From assembly GCA_049840795.1 (NCBI GenBank), contig JASGJK010000005.1:33614-97613 (forward strand): a stretch of DNA of 64,000 bases, written 5' to 3'. The notes under the pieces are model-generated. The model did no database searches, was not told where the DNA came from, and saw only the letters and a program-made list of their open reading frames with translations. Origin of the DNA: UPXZ01 sp049840795. Its GTDB lineage: Bacteria > Bacteroidota > Bacteroidia > Bacteroidales > Paludibacteraceae. Positions 1 to 8,747 of the stretch are shown here, in pieces. Numbering within the stretch: position 1 is the stretch's first letter; the number at the start of each line of letters is the position of its first letter. Both the position numbers and the translations under genes were made by a program.

Positions 1-609
1 CACATTACCTATCTGAGGAATCTTTTTGTATGTTCCGTCTTCTGAAGGAGCAAAACCAAATCCATCTGCTCCAATTACAACACCACTATGAATCACACAA
101 TGATTTCCGATAACACATTCTTTTTCAACAACAACCCCGGGATGAATAACACCGTTTTCTCCAATTCTTACATTATCTCCAATATGCGTATTGGTTTCGA
201 TAGTGGTAAAATCTCCTATTTCAACATTATCTCCAATATATACAAACGGAGCAATGTAAACATTTTTACCTATTTTTGCTTTTTCTGAGATGTAAGCTAA
301 CTCCGATATGCCACTTTTTTTAGATTTGTATTGCTCTACCAAATAGAGTAATTTTGCTAAAGACTCATACGAGTTATCCACTTTTATAAGTGTGGCATTC
401 ACGTGATTTTCAGGCATAAAATCCCTGTTTACTAAAATTATACTCGCTTTACTTTCGTAAAGGTAGTGGTTGTATTTGGGATTGGAAAGGAAACTGAGTG
501 TGCCGGGTTTGCCTTCTTCTATTTTTGAGAAAGTATTTACTTTCACATTTGCATCACCATAGATTTCGCCTTGTAAGAATTCGGCAATTTGTTGAGCTGA
601 AAACTCCAT
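1..609 (-). CDS. lpxD: UDP-3-O-acylglucosamine N-acyltransferase LpxD (partial, 3' end beyond window)
   Basis: Reading the minus strand from the ATG at 609 gives about 203 residues before the window edge. The N-terminal uridine-binding domain reads MEFSAQQIAEFLQGEIYGD and is followed by a left-handed beta-helix of hexapeptide repeats (IGDNVEIGDF, IGDNVRIGEN, CVIGNHCVIHSGVVIGADGF). The IGADGFGFAP stretch is typical of LpxD. The family acylates UDP-3-O-acylglucosamine in the third step of lipid A synthesis, in the cytoplasm. It lies downstream of, and codirectional with, the HD phosphohydrolase gene at 804-2024, an arrangement I recall from other Bacteroidales where lpxC/fabZ follow. The C-terminus is off the window. 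No lesion is visible. Confidence 0.93.
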   Translation of the reverse strand, partial: MEFSAQQIAEFLQGEIYGDANVKVNTFSKIEEGKPGTLSFLSNPKYNHYLYESKASIILVNRDFMPENHVNATLIKVDNSYESLAKLLYLVEQYKSKKSGISELAYISEKAKIGKNVYIAPFVYIGDNVEIGDFTTIETNTHIGDNVRIGENGVIHPGVVVEKECVIGNHCVIHSGVVIGADGFGFAPSEDGTYKKIPQIGNV

Positions 610-803
610 AGATTTTTAAAATTAAGTGTGCAAAAATACAAAAAGAATTTTGAAATTTTGTGTCATTACAAATGTATTTCTATTTTTTTATAGATAAACG
701 TTTGAATTTCATCTTTATTCTTTCGCATTATTATAAATTTACACACGGTTTTAATTATCACAAAATACTTTTTATCAATTATTTACAACAAAAGTACAAA
801 ATG

Positions 804-2024
804 CTATATTTTATAATAACATAAATAATGTTTTTCTACCTTTTTGGTCAGTACCTGAATATTCAGCATATCGGAGGCATCGGCAACATCTTTGATTGTG
901 CCATCTTTTTGTAAAATATTGATATTATCGTCTTTAGCACTGTATGTATCGGTAGAAACGATTTCCTCACCCACAAAATAAGCTGCCTCGTTGTCCGTAA
1001 TATTAAAACGTTGACAATACTTTTGTGTCCATTCTTCTTTTCGTAATTTTCCAACGCGACTATCTGTTAAGATTTCTACTTTGAATAATTCTCGGTTTAT
1101 AAAATGGCTACAAAGCGTAGAAAGTACAAAATCAGGATATTTTGCCCATATTTTTACCGAGGAAAAGAAATCGGAATCATCTAAAAGCACATAATTTCCC
1201 AATGCTTCGGACGATTTTACAAAATCGGCTTGTGATATATCGTTGTAAAGGAAGTACTTCAAGGCATCAGGTGCAAAAAGTGGTACACCCGACATAGCAA
1301 GTTCTTTAGCACGTTTCAGTATATTGTTCAGCATTTTTTCCGCTGCTACCGATGTTTTATGCAGATACACCTGCCAATACATCAGCCTACGCGCTACTAA
1401 AAATTTTTCGATGGAATAAATACCTTTGGCTTCTACGACCAATTTCCCTTCGTGCACATTAAGCATTTTGATTATGCGCGAGGCGCCGATAATCCCTTCA
1501 CTTACACCACAGAAAAAACTATCGCGACTCAAATAATCCAATCTATCCACATCTAACTGACTTGAAACCAATTGATGCAAGTAATATTTATGGTATTGAT
1601 TGGTAAAAATACGGATAGCCAAATCTAACTTTCCATCCAGTTCGGCATTAATTTCCTGCATCATCATCAACGAAATTTCTTCGTGATGGATATTTTTCAC
1701 CAATGTGCTTTCGAGCGTATGCGAAAAGGGTCCGTGCCCTATATCGTGCAACAAGATACACGCTTTTGCCCCGTTTTCTTCTTCGGGGGTAATCTCCTCG
1801 CCCACCAACCGAAGTTGATTGATAGCTTCACCCATCAGGTACATAGCTCCCAGCGAATGCAACAAGCGGGTATGCTGCGCGCCGGGATACACAAAAGAGG
1901 ACAATCCGAGCTGCTTGATGCGATTTAATCGCTGGAAATATGGATGCTGAATGATTTTATACAAAAAATCGTTCGGTATGTTGATAAAACCAAATACCGG
2001 ATCGTTGATGATTTTACGTTTCAT
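804..2024 (-). CDS. HD-domain phosphohydrolase (dNTPase/SAMHD1-like, COG1078)
   Basis: The 406-residue product begins MKRKIINDPVFGFINIP and has the HD-superfamily metal site: H51 in QHTRLLHSLG, the HD pair H93-D94 and H97 in LLHDIGHGPFSHTLE, and a later aspartate in LDVDRLDYLSRDS. These match the COG1078 group of dGTPase/SAMHD1-related phosphohydrolases, which hydrolyse nucleotides, though the substrate cannot be read from sequence. Length is normal for the group. It precedes lpxD by about 195 bp on the same strand and probably heads that operon. The region after its stop, 613-803, is AT-rich and contains no gene. Function beyond phosphohydrolase is uncertain. Confidence 0.88.
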   Translation of the reverse strand: MKRKIINDPVFGFINIPNDFLYKIIQHPYFQRLNRIKQLGLSSFVYPGAQHTRLLHSLGAMYLMGEAINQLRLVGEEITPEEENGAKACILLHDIGHGPFSHTLESTLVKNIHHEEISLMMMQEINAELDGKLDLAIRIFTNQYHKYYLHQLVSSQLDVDRLDYLSRDSFFCGVSEGIIGASRIIKMLNVHEGKLVVEAKGIYSIEKFLVARRLMYWQVYLHKTSVAAEKMLNNILKRAKELAMSGVPLFAPDALKYFLYNDISQADFVKSSEALGNYVLLDDSDFFSSVKIWAKYPDFVLSTLCSHFINRELFKVEILTDSRVGKLRKEEWTQKYCQRFNITDNEAAYFVGEEIVSTDTYSAKDDNINILQKDGTIKDVADASDMLNIQVLTKKVEKHYLCYYKI

Positions 2025-2030
2025 TAGTTA

Positions 2031-2071
2031 GTAGACAAGTAAACAGGTAGACAAGTTGACAAGTAAACAAG
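2031..2071. repeat. Short direct-repeat spacer (ACAAGT / AAACAAG units)
   Basis: The spacer between pepD and the HD gene is made of imperfect repeats of GTAGACAAGTAAACAG and GACAAGTAAACAAG. A similar vocabulary (AGTAAACAAG, CTTGTTTACTTG) recurs after tuf at 62862-62935. No function is evident. Confidence 0.6.
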
Positions 2072-2078
2072 GGGGCTA

Positions 2079-3521
2079 TTAGCACATTTCTAATATGTCA
2101 ACTAACCATTTCCAGCAATTTTGTGTTGCCTCTATGCTCAGTCTTTCGTCCGGTGAATGCACACCGCGCATCGTTGGCCCGATAGAAATCATATCTAAGT
2201 AAGGGTACTTTTTCAGAAAGAGTCCACATTCGAGACCGGCGTGTATGGCACGTATTTTGGCTTTTTTGTTAAATAATTTCAAATAGCTTTCTTCCGCCAC
2301 TTTCAGAATTTCAGAGTCTAAATTTGGTTTCCAACCGGGATAACCGTCTCCATGTGATATTTTAGCATCCATCAGTCTAAAGACACTCTCCACCTGATTT
2401 TTAATATCGTGTTTGGCGCTTTCTACCGAGCTGCGCTGACTGGTAACAATCACTAATTTATTATCGTCTTTCATTTTTACCGAAGCCAGGTTTGTAGAAG
2501 TTTCTACTAATCCGGGCATATCTTTGCTCATCGCCACAACTCCATTGGGAGATGCGTAAATTGCGTTCAATATAACAGCTGTACTTTTTCGAGTCAATGA
2601 TTTTGCAGCAATATCTTCCGAATGAAGTTCAATGCGCATGGTGCTTTCCACAGCTTTGAATTCTTCTTCTATTTCGTTTACTATATGATTGAAAATGATT
2701 CGAACCTCTTCCTTGTCGTCAAACGGAACGCAACACACAGCCAATGCTTCGCGCGGAATAGCGTTGTGAAGATTTCCACCATCAATTTTCACCAATCGTA
2801 AATCAACTTCTTTATGGATATTCCATAATATACGATTGAGGAGTTTATTAGCGTTAGCAAAACCTTTATTGATATCATCGCCGGAATGACCTCCTTTTAA
2901 TCCGGCTACATGTACCGAAAATGAGAAGAAATCTTCGGGAGTTTCTTTCACTTTATATTTGAAACGCACGGTGGTGTCAATTCCGCCGGCACAACCTACA
3001 AATATTTCTCCATCATCTTCAGAATCTAAATTGATAAGTATTTTCCCTGTTAAGAAATTTTTCTTCAACGCAAATGCGCCTGTCAAACCTGTTTCTTCAT
3101 CCGTAGTAAACAAACATTCCAACGCCGGATGTTGTAAATTATCCGAAGTTAAAACCGCCAACATCAGCGCCATTCCTATACCGTTGTCAGCGCCAAGCGT
3201 AGTTCCTTTTGCTTTTACCCAGCCACCATCAATATAAGTTTGTATCGGATCGGTTTCAAAATTATGCGTTACATCGCTGTTTTTTTCACAAACCATATCC
3301 ATATGCGCCTGTAGGATTACAGTTTTTTTATCTTCGTAGCCGGATGTGGCTAGTTTGGAAATCAGCACATTGCCGGCTTCATCGGTTTTGACCGGCAAAT
3401 TGAATTTTTGACCTATTGATTGTAAATAAGCGCGAATTTTATCCTCTTTTTTGGATGGACGCGGAATTTGAGTTATTTCTCGAAAAAAATTCCAAACTAT
3501 TTTCGGTTCAAGATTTTCCAT
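2079..3521 (-). CDS. pepD: Aminoacyl-histidine dipeptidase (cytosol non-specific dipeptidase)
   Basis: This 480-residue M20-family metallopeptidase is full length. Zinc-site motifs are visible in order: QAHMDMVCEK (H73, D75), GTTLGADNGIGMA (bridging D112), TTDEETGLTGA (catalytic/metal E142-E143) and INLDSEDDGEIFVGCAGG. The dimerisation lid lies between about residues 190 and 390, and a C-terminal catalytic return holds IRAIHAGLECGLF and IGPTMRGVHSPDERLSI. The family cleaves unblocked dipeptides, including Xaa-His, in the cytoplasm. It is separated from the HD gene by a 54-bp repeat-rich spacer and from the upstream tRNA-Ser by about 270 bp. There is no sign of damage. Confidence 0.95.
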   Translation of the reverse strand: MENLEPKIVWNFFREITQIPRPSKKEDKIRAYLQSIGQKFNLPVKTDEAGNVLISKLATSGYEDKKTVILQAHMDMVCEKNSDVTHNFETDPIQTYIDGGWVKAKGTTLGADNGIGMALMLAVLTSDNLQHPALECLFTTDEETGLTGAFALKKNFLTGKILINLDSEDDGEIFVGCAGGIDTTVRFKYKVKETPEDFFSFSVHVAGLKGGHSGDDINKGFANANKLLNRILWNIHKEVDLRLVKIDGGNLHNAIPREALAVCCVPFDDKEEVRIIFNHIVNEIEEEFKAVESTMRIELHSEDIAAKSLTRKSTAVILNAIYASPNGVVAMSKDMPGLVETSTNLASVKMKDDNKLVIVTSQRSSVESAKHDIKNQVESVFRLMDAKISHGDGYPGWKPNLDSEILKVAEESYLKLFNKKAKIRAIHAGLECGLFLKKYPYLDMISIGPTMRGVHSPDERLSIEATQNCWKWLVDILEMC

Positions 3522-3788
3522 TGCTATATTAATTTAAATTGGTTTTTTCGTTTAAAAACAGATAACAGGCTGTGTCACTCGTGGATAATATAACAAAGAT
3601 ACGATAATATTGTTAACTGATACAGGCTTACCCACAATAATTTCACAGAAATGTTTTCTTTTATTAAAAAAACAGAGGGTGAGAGTGTTATGATGCAGCT
3701 AAAAAACGGAGAATCTATTTCGTTCAAGATGCAAGAATTAAAAAGGTTAACACTCATATTTCTACAAACGCTAACCTTTTTCTAAAAG

Positions 3789-3875
<87 letters not shown>

Positions 3876-3970
3876 CTGATTTGAGATGCAAAAGTAGTGA
3901 AAAATTAATTCATTCAACTCTTTTTTTTGCATTAAATAAGAATAGATTTCTATCGTTCAAAATATCTTTC

Positions 3971-3978
3971 TATATTTG
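3971..3978 (+). promoter_or_regulatory. Possible promoter -7 element for the hybrid sensor gene
   Basis: TATATTTG matches the Bacteroidetes -7 consensus TAnnTTTG and lies about 50 bp before the ATG at 4027. The -33 TTG is not clear (TTC is present), so this is tentative. Confidence 0.4.
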
Positions 3979-4026
3979 TGTGAATTTATAAAATAAGTTT
4001 TATTCTATTTTCATAACCCGTTGTCT

Positions 4027-6540
4027 ATGTCCAGAAAAGTCTGTTATTTTTCGATTATTACGTTTATTTTCTTTGTAAAACCGATATTAGCGTTAACAGA
4101 GCCGCAATTGGCATTAGAAAAGTTTCCGTTAAACGACAAATTGCCCTCAAACTCGGTAACGCGAATTTATAACGACAAAGAGGGATATACGTGGTTAGGC
4201 ACCAAAGACGGATTATGCCGTTACGATGGATACGATGTCAAAGTATTCAGGTCAAGTGCCTTAACACCTGAAAAGCTCACAAACAACGAAATTGAATGTA
4301 TTGAAGAAGACAACGAAAATAAATTGTGGATTGGCACATACGAAGGGATTAATATCTTCGACAAAAAGAACTATTCCATAAAAACGCTTAAAAACAAATA
4401 CACAGAAAAAGAAAGGATAAATTATATTTTAAAAGATTCCAAAGGTTTTATATGGATTGCGACATCGAGATACGGTGTGCTTCGTATGAATTCTGTAACG
4501 GAAGAGTTTGAGCGATTTTCCACCGATAAAAACTCAAGGTTAAAGTTAAAAGGAGATAATGTCAAATATATATACGAAGATAAGGACGGTACCATTTGGA
4601 TAGCTTCGTGGAAAAACGGTCTGTGTGCTATTAATCAAAATCTAACCGGCGTTTATTATGCGCCTCCGGTGGGCACCAATAACAATCCTTTCAGAATAAT
4701 GGAAGATAGGGATGGCATATTTTGGATTTGTACGTGGGGAAACGGAATATACAATATGAACATCGACGGGAAAATGAAAATAAGCTTCACGCTTGTCACT
4801 TTCGTAAACAACCCCAATGCTAAAACTGACGATATTGTATATAGCATTTTGCAAGACGACAAATACGGAGATATTTGGGTCGTGACTTTCAAAGGACTAC
4901 GTATAATCAAAAAAGAATCTGACAAAACATACCTGCTGGAAGACAACAACATCTTAAACAACACTCACAGTCAGTTATTTCACGATATTTACAAAGATAA
5001 GCACGGCAATTTATGGCTTGGGAGCGTAGGAGAAGGTTTATATATGCTTGATTTTAACAAACTCCCGATTCAAAACTACACCTTGGGAAGTTTAAAACAA
5101 TCGCTCAATACCGAATCTTTTGTTACAAGGGTATGCGATGCCGGGTCAGGAAATTTATATATAGTTATCAACCGGTTCGGATTGATTGATTTCAATCTTA
5201 GCTCAGGGGCTGTAAAGAAACTATCAAATCCTGTACTTAATCAATTCAAAAGCATTATTTATATCGACAATATCTCCAAATCAAATGAAATTTGGATAGC
5301 AAACGAAGGCGAAGATGATATTTATGCTTTCAGACAAACACCCGACAAGGAATTACAACAAACCGGTGTATATTCACTGAAAGGATTGACAAGAATTAAT
5401 GATATTTCAATTAATAACTTTTTTGAAGATTTTGACGGGAATGTGTGGATAGGCAGTAGCGATGCTCTTTTCAAAAAACCATACAAATCGTCGATTCAGC
5501 TCATTTCGTCAAAAATACAATCGGTAAGCACCATACAACAAGATTTAGACAGAAACATTTGGGTAGGAACGGAAAAAGACGGTCTCTTTATATTAAAACC
5601 GAGCATAAAAGGAAATAAAACCGTTTACGACATTTCTAAAATCGAACTTAAAATTAAAAATTATCAAAGTATGAGCGTGCAGAGTATTTGCTGCCGTAGA
5701 AACGGAGATGTTTTTATCGGAACAAAAGAAGGTTCGATATTTCGTTACGAGAAAAAGACGCTACTTGCCACCGAAATCAGCGGACAATACGGAATTACCG
5801 ATGAACGGATACTTGATATTGTAGAAGATAATTTCGGTTATTTGTGGATATCAACGGCTAAAAAAATAATCCGCTACAACCCTGTCACAAATGCTTCGTC
5901 CTATTATTCTTCTCAAAACGGTGTTTTGGTCAGTACCTTTTACAAAAATTCATTTATAAAGTTAAAAACCGGACAATTGCTTTTTGGAGGCAACAACGGC
6001 ATTGTAGAATTTAATCCTACCAACCAAATATCATCAAAAAAAATAGAGCTCAATGTAGTGCTGACCGATATTTTGATTGACAATAAATCTATTTACGACG
6101 ACACCGAAAACAAGCATTTCATTGCCAAGAAAAACAAAATAGTGATAAAGTATGCGGAAAACAACTTAAGTTTGGAGTTCGCCGCATTAAACCAACTATC
6201 GGCGAGTAAAAGCCAGTACGCGTATAAACTCTCGGGAGTCAACAAAGATTGGAATTACGTAGGTAACAATCACCGATATGTAAATTACGCCGATCTGCCT
6301 TCCGGAAATTATACGTTTATGGTAAAAGCCAGCGACGAAAACGGACAGTGGAGCGACAATGTTACCACGCTGAGGATTGTGGTATTGCCTCCATTTTACA
6401 GAACATGGTGGGCATATCTTTTCTATCTCATTTTATTGGGAACTATCACGTATTTTTTATACAGAACATTCGTGAACCGTATCCGTCTTCGCAATGATTT
6501 AAATATTCGCGTATTGAAAAAGAAAAGTCTGAAGAATTAA
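4027..6540 (+). CDS. Hybrid two-component sensor (HTCS), N-terminal part: periplasmic propeller sensor, frameshifted
   Basis: I place the start at the ATG at 4027 (MSRKVCYFSIITF, a signal anchor), two codons after an in-frame TTG. A hydrophobic leader is followed by many Reg_prop beta-propeller repeats (WLGTKDGLCRYDGYD, WIGTYEGINIFDKK, WIASWKNGL, WLGSVGEGLYMLD), then a Y_Y_Y Ig-like domain (YAYKLSGVNKDWNYVG, FMVKASDENGQWSDN) and a transmembrane helix WWAYLFYLILLGTITYFLY. The frame then ends at 6540 just after RNDLNIR. The kinase continues in the -1 frame (KSEELTQIKLRYFTNITHEL), so the gene is interrupted near 6511-6522. Intact family members are single proteins of roughly 1300-1400 residues that sense polysaccharide fragments. 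The secreted-protein genes downstream are its likely targets. Confidence 0.85.
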   Translation: MSRKVCYFSIITFIFFVKPILALTEPQLALEKFPLNDKLPSNSVTRIYNDKEGYTWLGTKDGLCRYDGYDVKVFRSSALTPEKLTNNEIECIEEDNENKLWIGTYEGINIFDKKNYSIKTLKNKYTEKERINYILKDSKGFIWIATSRYGVLRMNSVTEEFERFSTDKNSRLKLKGDNVKYIYEDKDGTIWIASWKNGLCAINQNLTGVYYAPPVGTNNNPFRIMEDRDGIFWICTWGNGIYNMNIDGKMKISFTLVTFVNNPNAKTDDIVYSILQDDKYGDIWVVTFKGLRIIKKESDKTYLLEDNNILNNTHSQLFHDIYKDKHGNLWLGSVGEGLYMLDFNKLPIQNYTLGSLKQSLNTESFVTRVCDAGSGNLYIVINRFGLIDFNLSSGAVKKLSNPVLNQFKSIIYIDNISKSNEIWIANEGEDDIYAFRQTPDKELQQTGVYSLKGLTRINDISINNFFEDFDGNVWIGSSDALFKKPYKSSIQLISSKIQSVSTIQQDLDRNIWVGTEKDGLFILKPSIKGNKTVYDISKIELKIKNYQSMSVQSICCRRNGDVFIGTKEGSIFRYEKKTLLATEISGQYGITDERILDIVEDNFGYLWISTAKKIIRYNPVTNASSYYSSQNGVLVSTFYKNSFIKLKTGQLLFGGNNGIVEFNPTNQISSKKIELNVVLTDILIDNKSIYDDTENKHFIAKKNKIVIKYAENNLSLEFAALNQLSASKSQYAYKLSGVNKDWNYVGNNHRYVNYADLPSGNYTFMVKASDENGQWSDNVTTLRIVVLPPFYRTWWAYLFYLILLGTITYFLYRTFVNRIRLRNDLNIRVLKKKSLKN

Positions 6541-6605
6541 CCCAAATAAAACTTCGCTATTTCACCAATATCACCCACGAACTACTCACACCACTAACTA
6601 TTATT

Positions 6606-8120
6606 ATGCTTCAGGTAGAAAAAATTCAAAACAAGTTTGGTGGTGACAATGAGCAATACGACATTATAAAAGACAATGTAAATAGGCTTAACCGACTTAT
6701 AAAACAGATATTAGTATTTAGAAAAACCGAAAGTGGAAATTTGAAATTAAAAATCTCAAGCAACGACATCATAGCCTATATCAACAATATCTGTCAATCG
6801 AATTTCAGACCACTGATAAACGAACAAGATATAAATTTCACCTTCGACACCGAACAAGAGCATTATATGGCTTATTTTGACACAGATAAATTAGACAAAA
6901 TAATATATAACATTCTTTCCAATGCCTTTAAACATACCCCTAAAGAAGGAAGTATTGCCGTAAAAATAAGTTTTGTCGAAAGAGAAAACGATACGCTGAT
7001 GCGTTTATCTATTGCTGATACCGGAGAAGGTATCGATGAAAATGACATTCCGCATATATTCAAGCGTTTCTACATCAGCCGCTCAGCGGATCAAAGCCAG
7101 AGTCACGGGATAGGTTTAGCACTCACTTATGATTTGGTACAACTTCACAAAGGAAATATCAGCGTAAAAAGCAAATTGGGCGAAGGTTCCGTATTTACAG
7201 TCGAAATTCCGGTGTCAATGAGTTCATATACCAAAGAAGAGTTTGCAAGCGACAATGTGGATGAAACCGAAGATAGTGCAAAAACCATTCAAGTATTGAA
7301 TCAAAATACGATGGAAGAACAAGAGATGGAAGATGAATTTGTGACGGAAAAACAAACAATACTTATCGTTGAAGATAACAGAGAGTTGAGAAATCTGATG
7401 ATGGAATATTTCTCGAACGAATATAATGTATTATCTGCCGAAAACGGATTGAAAGGGCTCGAAGTCTTAAGTGAAAACCAAGAGTTGGATCTCATCATAA
7501 GCGACATTATGATGCCCGAAATGGATGGACTGACATTTTGTAAAACCATTAAAAACGACATTAAAACGAGCCATATAAGTATTTTATTACTTACCGCCAA
7601 AAACACAACGCAAGATCGAATAGAAGCATACAACGCCGGCGCTGATTCATATATTTCCAAACCATTTGAATTTGAAGTGCTCAACGCCCGTGTCAAGAAT
7701 CTGATAAAGAAGAGAAAGCAAAAAGCCGAAGGATTTCAGAAATCATACGACATTAATATCTCGTCGATGGAATACAGTTCGGTGGATGAACAATTTTTAA
7801 GAACCGCTATAAAAGTGGTAGAAGAAAGACTCTCGGACGAATCGTTGAACTTTGATGACTTTGCAGCCAGTATGGCAGTGGCAAAATCCACACTACACCG
7901 GAAACTAAAAACACTCACAGGACTTTCACCGGTAGAGTTTATGCGAAATATACGACTCAAACACGCCACCCAAATGCTTGAAAGTAACACGGGAAATATC
8001 TCCGAAATTGCGTTCGCCGTTGGGTTTAATGACCCAAAATACTTTAGCCGTTGTTTTAAAAACGAATTCGGAATGACTCCCAAAGAATATCAGGAATCAA
8101 AAAAAGCAAAAAAGTCATAA
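6606..8120 (+). CDS. Hybrid two-component sensor (HTCS), C-terminal part: kinase, receiver and AraC-type output
   Basis: This is the continuation of the sensor gene after a frameshift. The coding frame really starts near 6513-6522, upstream of the first ATG at 6606, and includes the H-box FTNITHELLTPLTII with its phospho-accepting histidine. A HATPase_c domain follows (NILSNAFKHTP, DTGEGIDENDIP, GIGLALTYDL). A receiver domain holds ILIVEDNRELR and IISDIMMPEMDG with the phospho-aspartate. An AraC-type DNA-binding domain ends the protein (VAKSTLHRKLKTLTGLSP, IAFAVGFNDPKYFSRCFK). The usual H-box arginine (HELRTPL) is leucine here. The ATG at 6606 lacks a convincing ribosome site and would give a kinase without its H-box, so separate translation is unlikely to restore signalling. 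Confidence 0.85.
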   Translation: MLQVEKIQNKFGGDNEQYDIIKDNVNRLNRLIKQILVFRKTESGNLKLKISSNDIIAYINNICQSNFRPLINEQDINFTFDTEQEHYMAYFDTDKLDKIIYNILSNAFKHTPKEGSIAVKISFVERENDTLMRLSIADTGEGIDENDIPHIFKRFYISRSADQSQSHGIGLALTYDLVQLHKGNISVKSKLGEGSVFTVEIPVSMSSYTKEEFASDNVDETEDSAKTIQVLNQNTMEEQEMEDEFVTEKQTILIVEDNRELRNLMMEYFSNEYNVLSAENGLKGLEVLSENQELDLIISDIMMPEMDGLTFCKTIKNDIKTSHISILLLTAKNTTQDRIEAYNAGADSYISKPFEFEVLNARVKNLIKKRKQKAEGFQKSYDINISSMEYSSVDEQFLRTAIKVVEERLSDESLNFDDFAASMAVAKSTLHRKLKTLTGLSPVEFMRNIRLKHATQMLESNTGNISEIAFAVGFNDPKYFSRCFKNEFGMTPKEYQESKKAKKS

Positions 8121-8167
8121 CATACAGATTCGATTTTCGTATAAGACAAAGAGAGTGAGATATATTT

Positions 8168-8224
8168 CATCCTCTTTTTTGACATAATAATACACCCTAT
8201 TATTGTTATTTGAGCATATCTTTG
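8168..8224 (+). promoter_or_regulatory. Promoter plus candidate HTCS operator, copy 1
   Basis: TATCTTTG at 8217-8224 fits the -7 consensus, with a TTG about 33 bp upstream of the start region. The sequence TCATCCTCTTTTTTGACAT at 8168-8186 recurs with one change in the informative core at 8643, at nearly the same distance (49 versus 51 bp) from the next -7 element. I infer a shared activator site. Confidence 0.5.
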
Positions 8225-8290
8225 GAAAAACTTTTAAGTGTACCAAGTACACATTATCATTTTCAATTAACCAATTAAACACAATGTACC

Positions 8291-8713
8291 ATGAATGTAA
8301 AACAACATTTTAAAAGATCAGGGATTTTGTATCTGGTTTTAATATTAATGAGCGCCGTAAACATAAAGGCACAGACTGATGTCACAGCCACTTATTTAAC
8401 AAACCCTTCATTTGAAAATTCGGCTGCAGGCACAACGTTTGGTACCGGCGCTATTGATGTATCCGGAGGACTATACGGATGGACGGTTCCCAGTCTTGGC
8501 ACCACAAGCAATGTACAAGTATGCGACAATACTGCAAACGCTTCTGTATTTGGCTCTGCTGTAACTCCAAGCAACGGCACACATTACTATTTTAATCGAA
8601 AGGGCTGGGCAGACCTTTCCGTATCATTATCTCAAAAAAAAATCATCTTCTTTTTTGACTTATTTTTCCACTTTGGATATAGTATTCACACACTATATTT
8701 GTGCATTATTTAA
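8291..8713 (+). pseudogene. Truncated secreted protein (5' fragment)
   Basis: The 140-codon frame starts with a clear signal peptide, MNVKQHFKRSGILYLVLILM..IKAQ, then a TYLTNPSFENSAAG..GGLYGWTVP segment. This resembles the NPSFE..GW beta-sandwich modules of the next gene. The module is cut after GWADLSVSLSQ: from about 8630 the DNA becomes AT-rich promoter-like sequence, and the remaining codons (KKIIFFFDLFFHF) look like noise. The 3' part has apparently been deleted, joining the stump to the promoter of the next gene. An intact relative would carry a C-terminal sorting domain. Non-functional is the likeliest reading. Confidence 0.7.
8643..8701 (+). promoter_or_regulatory. Promoter plus candidate HTCS operator, copy 2
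   Basis: TATATTTG at 8694-8701 with TTG at 8673-8675 gives an ideal -33/-7 pair before the gene at 8748. TCATCTTCTTTTTTGACTT at 8643-8661 repeats the motif found at 8168. Confidence 0.6.
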
Positions 8714-8747
8714 TTAAATCATTTATTTATCTAATATTTAAAATAAC

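Noticed and set aside
88..288. Short plus-strand frame at the window start
   Set aside because: It is antisense to lpxD hexapeptide repeats; the repeats create open frames on the other strand.
3575..3757. 60-codon frame between pepD and tRNA-Ser
   Set aside because: It has no ribosome site and no recognisable pattern, in an AT-rich spacer.
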